Shown: positions 6,700 through 9,224 of the stretch, piece after piece | Layout of the letters: every line of letters begins with the position of its first letter | How positions within the stretch are numbered: position 1 is the stretch's first letter | Assembly: GCA_024709705.1 (NCBI GenBank) | Contig: JANJWE010000173.1 | Location: 1-9,224, forward strand | From: Flavobacterium sp. | GTDB taxonomy: Bacteria; Bacteroidota; Bacteroidia; Flavobacteriales; Flavobacteriaceae | DNA: 9,224 nt | Direction: 5' to 3' | Made by a program: the position numbers and the translations under genes | The notes under the pieces: generated by a model | What the model saw: the letters and a program-made list of their open reading frames with translations, nothing else | Database searches by the model: none | Told to the model about the DNA's origin: nothing

Positions 6700-7395
6700 T
6701 TAGTCTCTGGACCCAAACACTTGAAGAGCCCAATACAATAACGAAGCCAAAGCTCCAATTGCAGCAACCAAATAGGTTCTGGCTGCCCATTTAAGTGAAT
6801 CTTCAGCACCGGCATATTCCTGTTGCCCTACCATATTTGCTTTTTTGAGCCATACCAAAGCTCTGTTACTTGCATCGTATTCTACCGGAAGCGTTATAAA
6901 ACTAAAGGCAGTTGCAACGGCCATTAAGAGTAATCCGGCAACAGCTATATAAAACCCGAAAGTACTTCCCGAAGCTGCACCTAAAATCAAACCTCCAATA
7001 ACCAACCATTGCGACATTCCCGATGAAACACTTACAACGGGAACCAACTTAGAACGCATTGTCAACCATTCATAAGCCGTGGCATGTTGCACCGCATGTC
7101 CTACCTCGTGAGCTGCAACAGCCGCCGCCGCTGCATTCAGTTGGTTGTAAACGGCTTCACTTAAGTTAACGGTTTTATCAACGGGATTGTAGTGGTCGGT
7201 CAATCGCCCCGGGGTTGAAATTACTTTCACATCATAAATTCCGTGATCTTCCAACATGCGTTGTGCAATTTCTGCTCCACTCATTCCATTTCGCAATTGC
7301 ACTTTCGAATAAAAGTCAAATTTTCGCTTCAATTGATTGCTTACCAACCAACTTACTAATGCGATAACTCCAATTAAAATATAATATCCAATCAT
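6700..7395 (-). CDS. Zinc metallopeptidase, Zn_peptidase_2 (YugP-like) family
   Basis: A 231-residue membrane protein with the zinc-protease core. Numbered from ATG 7395, a first membrane helix (2-19) precedes the family block VKVISTPGRLTDHYNPVDKTVNLSE in pieces at 57-80. The zinc motif HEVGHAVQH is at 96-104 (two His ligands and the catalytic Glu97). LPVEYDASNRAL (169-180) supplies the probable third ligand, Glu172. Other membrane segments lie at about 130-148, 150-168 and 206-226. This is the layout of PF04298 proteins such as Bacillus YugP, whose substrates are not known to me. The frame extends to a TTG at 7461, but those extra residues (MAFRKFGLQF) lack family character and ATG 7395 begins with the usual MIGYYILIG. 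It follows the barrel-protein gene on the same strand with 79 nt between them and no terminator, so read-through is possible. Confidence 0.9.
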   Translation of the reverse strand: MIGYYILIGVIALVSWLVSNQLKRKFDFYSKVQLRNGMSGAEIAQRMLEDHGIYDVKVISTPGRLTDHYNPVDKTVNLSEAVYNQLNAAAAAVAAHEVGHAVQHATAYEWLTMRSKLVPVVSVSSGMSQWLVIGGLILGAASGSTFGFYIAVAGLLLMAVATAFSFITLPVEYDASNRALVWLKKANMVGQQEYAGAEDSLKWAARTYLVAAIGALASLLYWALQVFGSRD

Positions 7396-7442
7396 TTTTT
7401 TATTTTTTTTTAAATATACAAAAAAGGTATCAAATTGTAAGC

Positions 7443-7450
7443 CAAATTTA
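7443..7450 (-). promoter_or_regulatory. Possible -7 promoter element for the zinc peptidase
   Basis: The minus strand reads TAAATTTG, a perfect TAnnTTTG, 47 nt upstream of the ATG at 7395. It lies 4 nt beyond a 15-bp palindrome (7455-7469). No -33 TTTG fits, and the region is AT-rich, so confidence is low. Confidence 0.35.
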
Positions 7451-7454
7451 CGGA

Positions 7455-7469
7455 ATGCCAAATTGGCAT
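7455..7469. promoter_or_regulatory. 15-bp palindrome, operator candidate
   Basis: ATGCCAA-A-TTGGCAT: two perfect 7-bp arms around one base. It sits 5 nt downstream of the barrel-protein stop codon (same strand) and directly upstream of the TAnnTTTG candidate for the zinc peptidase. The RNA hairpin would be only about 5 bp and has no U run after it, so a protein-binding site is likelier than a terminator. Confidence 0.4.
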
Positions 7470-7474
7470 AATCC

Positions 7475-8149
7475 TTAAAACACTAACCCAAACACAAAAC
7501 GGTTGTTCCCATTCTCGTTGATGTTGTTTATCACTGAACCAAAATCTGATTTATAGCGACCTCGGGTTAAAGCAAATTCGTATCCGGCATTGAGTCGAAT
7601 AGGAAATGATTTGCGAAACAAATAAAGCGAAACAGAAGGTCCGGCATAAAACATTTGATTTCTGATGCTAATATGACCACTATTGGTCTCGGGGTTGAGA
7701 TTGTCTAAATCAATGGTATTGCTTTTGGAATAAATATCGATATCATTTCCGGTAAAAGCCAAAGACAAACCCGTGGTAAATGCAAATTTTTCTTGATTGA
7801 CTACATTGTAGTGCACTCTTGCACGGGTATCGAAACCGCGTTGTAAAACCTCGACGCTGTTTTTATCCGGATTAGCATAAATAAATCCAAATTCGATGTC
7901 GCCCGACATTTTTTCGCCAAAAATTTCAAATCCTATCATAAACTCGGGTAAGGTTTCGTTGAGTTCCGTTATATTTTGACTTTTCAATTTTCGATTCAAA
8001 TTAAACGAATTATTTACTAAAACAGAAGCTCCAATTCTCATATTAACCACAACTTTGGAGGAGCAAACCGTATCTTTTGGCTGTGCTTCTTCTTGAGACC
8101 AAACCGACATAAAAGATAAAACGAATAATGCAAGTACTACTTTTTTCAT
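7475..8149 (-). CDS. Outer-membrane beta-barrel protein (small porin-like, PorT/OmpW-type fold)
   Basis: 224 residues. The N-terminus is a clear signal peptide (MKKVVLALFVLSFMSVWSQ, cleavage near 18-19). The mature part alternates short hydrophobic and polar stretches typical of transmembrane beta strands, for example KVVVNMRIGASVLVN (32-46), FAFTTGLSLAFTG and FYAGPSVSLYLF. The chain ends in NRFVFGLVF, with a terminal Phe as expected for a strand recognised by the Bam machinery. This makes an eight-or-so-stranded outer-membrane barrel likely, as in the outer membrane beta-barrel families common in Bacteroidetes. No TonB plug, OmpA-like domain or lipobox is seen; Cys29 is too far from the signal peptide for a lipoprotein. 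The specific role is unknown. It lies between leuS (terminated) and the zinc peptidase. Confidence 0.78.
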   Translation of the reverse strand: MKKVVLALFVLSFMSVWSQEEAQPKDTVCSSKVVVNMRIGASVLVNNSFNLNRKLKSQNITELNETLPEFMIGFEIFGEKMSGDIEFGFIYANPDKNSVEVLQRGFDTRARVHYNVVNQEKFAFTTGLSLAFTGNDIDIYSKSNTIDLDNLNPETNSGHISIRNQMFYAGPSVSLYLFRKSFPIRLNAGYEFALTRGRYKSDFGSVINNINENGNNRFVFGLVF

Positions 8150-8176
8150 GTTTTTGATGTTTTTGATGTTTGAAAC
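8150..8176 (-). repeat. Nonamer direct repeats in the leader of the barrel-protein gene
   Basis: Directly upstream of the ATG the plus strand has GTTTTTGAT twice (8150-8158, 8159-8167) and then GTTTGAAAC (8168-8176). In the transcript sense this is ATCAAAAAC-ATCAAAAAC-ATG. The A-rich leader may help ribosome binding where Shine-Dalgarno pairing is not used; a slippage duplication is as likely. Confidence 0.6.
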
Positions 8177-8179
8177 TTA
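8172..8179 (-). promoter_or_regulatory. Weak -7 promoter candidate for the barrel-protein gene
   Basis: The minus strand reads TAAGTTTC, one mismatch from TAnnTTTG, 22 nt upstream of the ATG at 8149. No TTTG stands at the -33 position. Some promoter is expected here because leuS upstream ends in a strong terminator. Confidence 0.3.
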
Positions 8180-8244
8180 AAATTAACAGGAATCAATGGC
8201 TTTCCTGACTATTTTAGGAAATTATTATAATTTGTATCAAAAAA

Positions 8245-8282
8245 AATGCCACAAACCGAACCTATATTCCATTTGTGGCATT
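8245..8282 (-). terminator. Intrinsic terminator of leuS
   Basis: AATGCCACAAA (8245-8255) pairs perfectly with TTTGTGGCATT (8272-8282), an 11-bp stem with a 16-nt loop. In the leuS direction (minus strand) the stem is followed by a run of eight T. It starts 16 nt beyond the leuS stop codon. Confidence 0.9.
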
Positions 8283-8298
8283 ACTATTAATGTTTAGA

Positions 8299-9224
8299 TT
8301 ATCCTACCAAATTGATAATTTTCCCCGGTACAATAATCACTTTATTCGGTGTTCTACCCTGGAGTTGTGCTTGGGTTCGTTCGTCTGCCATTACAATTTC
8401 TTCAATTTGAGAAGCCGTTAAATCCAACGGTAACTTGATGGTAAAACGCATTTTTCCGTTAAACGAAACCGGGTATTCTTTTTCGGATTCTATTAAATAT
8501 TTCTCTTCAAAAATTGGGAAAGCTACGGTTGAAATCGAACCTTCGTGACCTAGTTGATTCCATAATTCCTCGGCGATATGCGGAGCATACGGCGAAACTA
8601 AGATAGCCAACGGTTCCAAAATTTTTCGGTGGTTGCATTTCAACTGAGCCAATTCGTTCACACAAATCATAAATTGTGAAACCGAAGTATTGAACGAGAA
8701 ATTCTCGATGTCTTCTGTTACTTTTTTGATGGTCTTGTGGAGCGATTTATACATTTCTGCTGTTGGTTCGTCATTGGTAACAATCAAACCGTTATCATCA
8801 AAATACAATCGCCATAATTTTTTTAAGAATCCGGAAACACCGGTAATTCCGGCGGTATTCCATGGTTTTGCTTGTTCTAATGGTCCAAGGAACATCTCGT
8901 ATAAACGCAAGGTATCGGCTCCGTATTGGTTGCAAATATCGTCGGTTTTGACTACGTTAAACCACCTTTTAGACATTTTCTCAATTTCTCTATGAACAAT
9001 AAATTTTTCATCTCGGCATAAAAAATTCGCATCTTTAAATTCATTCCAAAATCTCAATTTTTCAATCTCAATTATTTCATCTGATGAATTAATATTGTTT
9101 ACATCTACTCTAATTGGTGAAATTAAATACTCTAAAGAATACTTTTCGGTTAATATTTTTTCTTTTTCATCCATCGTCAAATCAAAATTATCTAAAATAT
9201 AATTAAATAATTCATTTATATTTT
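8299..9224 (-). CDS. leuS: Leucyl-tRNA synthetase, C-terminal part (5' end outside the window)
   Basis: LeuRS attaches leucine to tRNA-Leu in the cytosol. About 308 codons are visible and the frame stays open to the right edge; the apparent start at 9180 is an internal TTG (Leu). Counting from that TTG, the part after residue 68 is classical: the KMSKS loop as KMSKR (68-72), YGADTLRLYEMFLGPLEQ (86-103) and KPWNTAGITGV (105-115). The tRNA-binding helical domain follows, with FSFNTSVSQFMICVNEL and VSPYAPHIAEELW, and then the C-terminal domain ending PNKVIIVPGKIINLVG. Residues before 68 correspond to the variable leucine-specific domain. IRVDVN (23-28) and FKDANFL (48-54) fit the expected pattern, but the DNA there is only about 20% G+C and the first visible residues show no familiar motif. 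Terminator follows at 8245-8282. Confidence 0.95.
   Translation of the reverse strand, partial: NINELFNYILDNFDLTMDEKEKILTEKYSLEYLISPIRVDVNNINSSDEIIEIEKLRFWNEFKDANFLCRDEKFIVHREIEKMSKRWFNVVKTDDICNQYGADTLRLYEMFLGPLEQAKPWNTAGITGVSGFLKKLWRLYFDDNGLIVTNDEPTAEMYKSLHKTIKKVTEDIENFSFNTSVSQFMICVNELAQLKCNHRKILEPLAILVSPYAPHIAEELWNQLGHEGSISTVAFPIFEEKYLIESEKEYPVSFNGKMRFTIKLPLDLTASQIEEIVMADERTQAQLQGRTPNKVIIVPGKIINLVG

Noticed and set aside
7396..7461. N-terminal extension of the zinc peptidase from a TTG at 7461
   Set aside because: The extra residues do not resemble the family, and the A/T-rich stretch at 7396-7420 looks like a leader; ATG 7395 gives the usual N-terminal membrane helix.
8690..8995. 101-codon open frame on the plus strand opposite leuS
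   Set aside because: It lies wholly antisense to well-conserved LeuRS sequence and its translation shows no family features.
9178..9180. Apparent start of a 293-residue gene at the right edge
   Set aside because: The codon is TTG and the same frame continues open to the window end, so this is an internal Leu of leuS rather than a start.
8985..9224. C-terminal part of an intein in leuS
   Set aside because: No His-Asn splice junction followed by Cys, Ser or Thr is seen before the KMSKS loop, so the AT-rich segment is better read as leucine-specific domain or recombinant sequence.

Overview
The window looks like a chromosomal housekeeping segment from a member of the Flavobacteriaceae, most likely Flavobacterium or a close relative. 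The DNA is AT-rich, genes start without clear Shine-Dalgarno sequences, and several upstream regions carry the Bacteroidetes promoter signature TAnnTTTG. The protein set is also typical: a DUF4271 membrane protein beside a HemD-like protein, ATP-type PEP carboxykinase, a stand-alone saccharopine-dehydrogenase-like enzyme, a YugP-type zinc peptidase, a small outer-membrane barrel and leucyl-tRNA synthetase. No phage, transposon, CRISPR array, rRNA or tRNA gene was seen.

Layout, left to right. 1-122 (-) is the first 41 codons of a GT2 glycosyltransferase of the polyprenol-phosphate mannose synthase type. Divergent from it, DUF4271 (228-890) and a uroporphyrinogen-III synthase-like gene (910-1659) form a short + strand unit. 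That unit ends at a bidirectional terminator shared with pckA (1737-3362, -). A DUF423 membrane protein (3441-3827, -) lies upstream of pckA and diverges from the saccharopine-dehydrogenase-like gene (3948-5318, +). The latter converges with only 2 nt between stop codons on a secreted or membrane coiled-coil protein of unknown function (5321-5908, -). An Lrp/AsnC regulator (6099-6569, +) is followed by a short heptamer repeat and a bidirectional terminator. The rest is on the minus strand: the zinc peptidase (6700-7395), the outer-membrane barrel protein (7475-8149), and the 3' part of leuS (8299 to the window edge) with its own terminator.

How the genes relate. pckA serves gluconeogenesis or anaplerosis, hemD tetrapyrrole synthesis and leuS translation. 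The saccharopine-dehydrogenase-like gene and the Lrp-type regulator both suggest amino-acid metabolism, but nothing in the sequence proves that one controls the other. Most intergenic gaps are short and hold promoters or terminators. No gene-free stretch exceeds 300 bases.

I found no convincing new multi-gene system. The strongest anomaly is at the right edge. The leuS reading frame stays open to the window end, but G+C drops from about 40% (8341-8940) to about 20% (9001-9224). The drop lies just upstream of the KMSKS loop, in the region where bacterial LeuRS carries its variable leucine-specific domain, and the loop itself reads KMSKR. Smaller items are the lone saccharopine-dehydrogenase-like enzyme, the unknown coiled-coil membrane protein, and several short repeats and palindromes.
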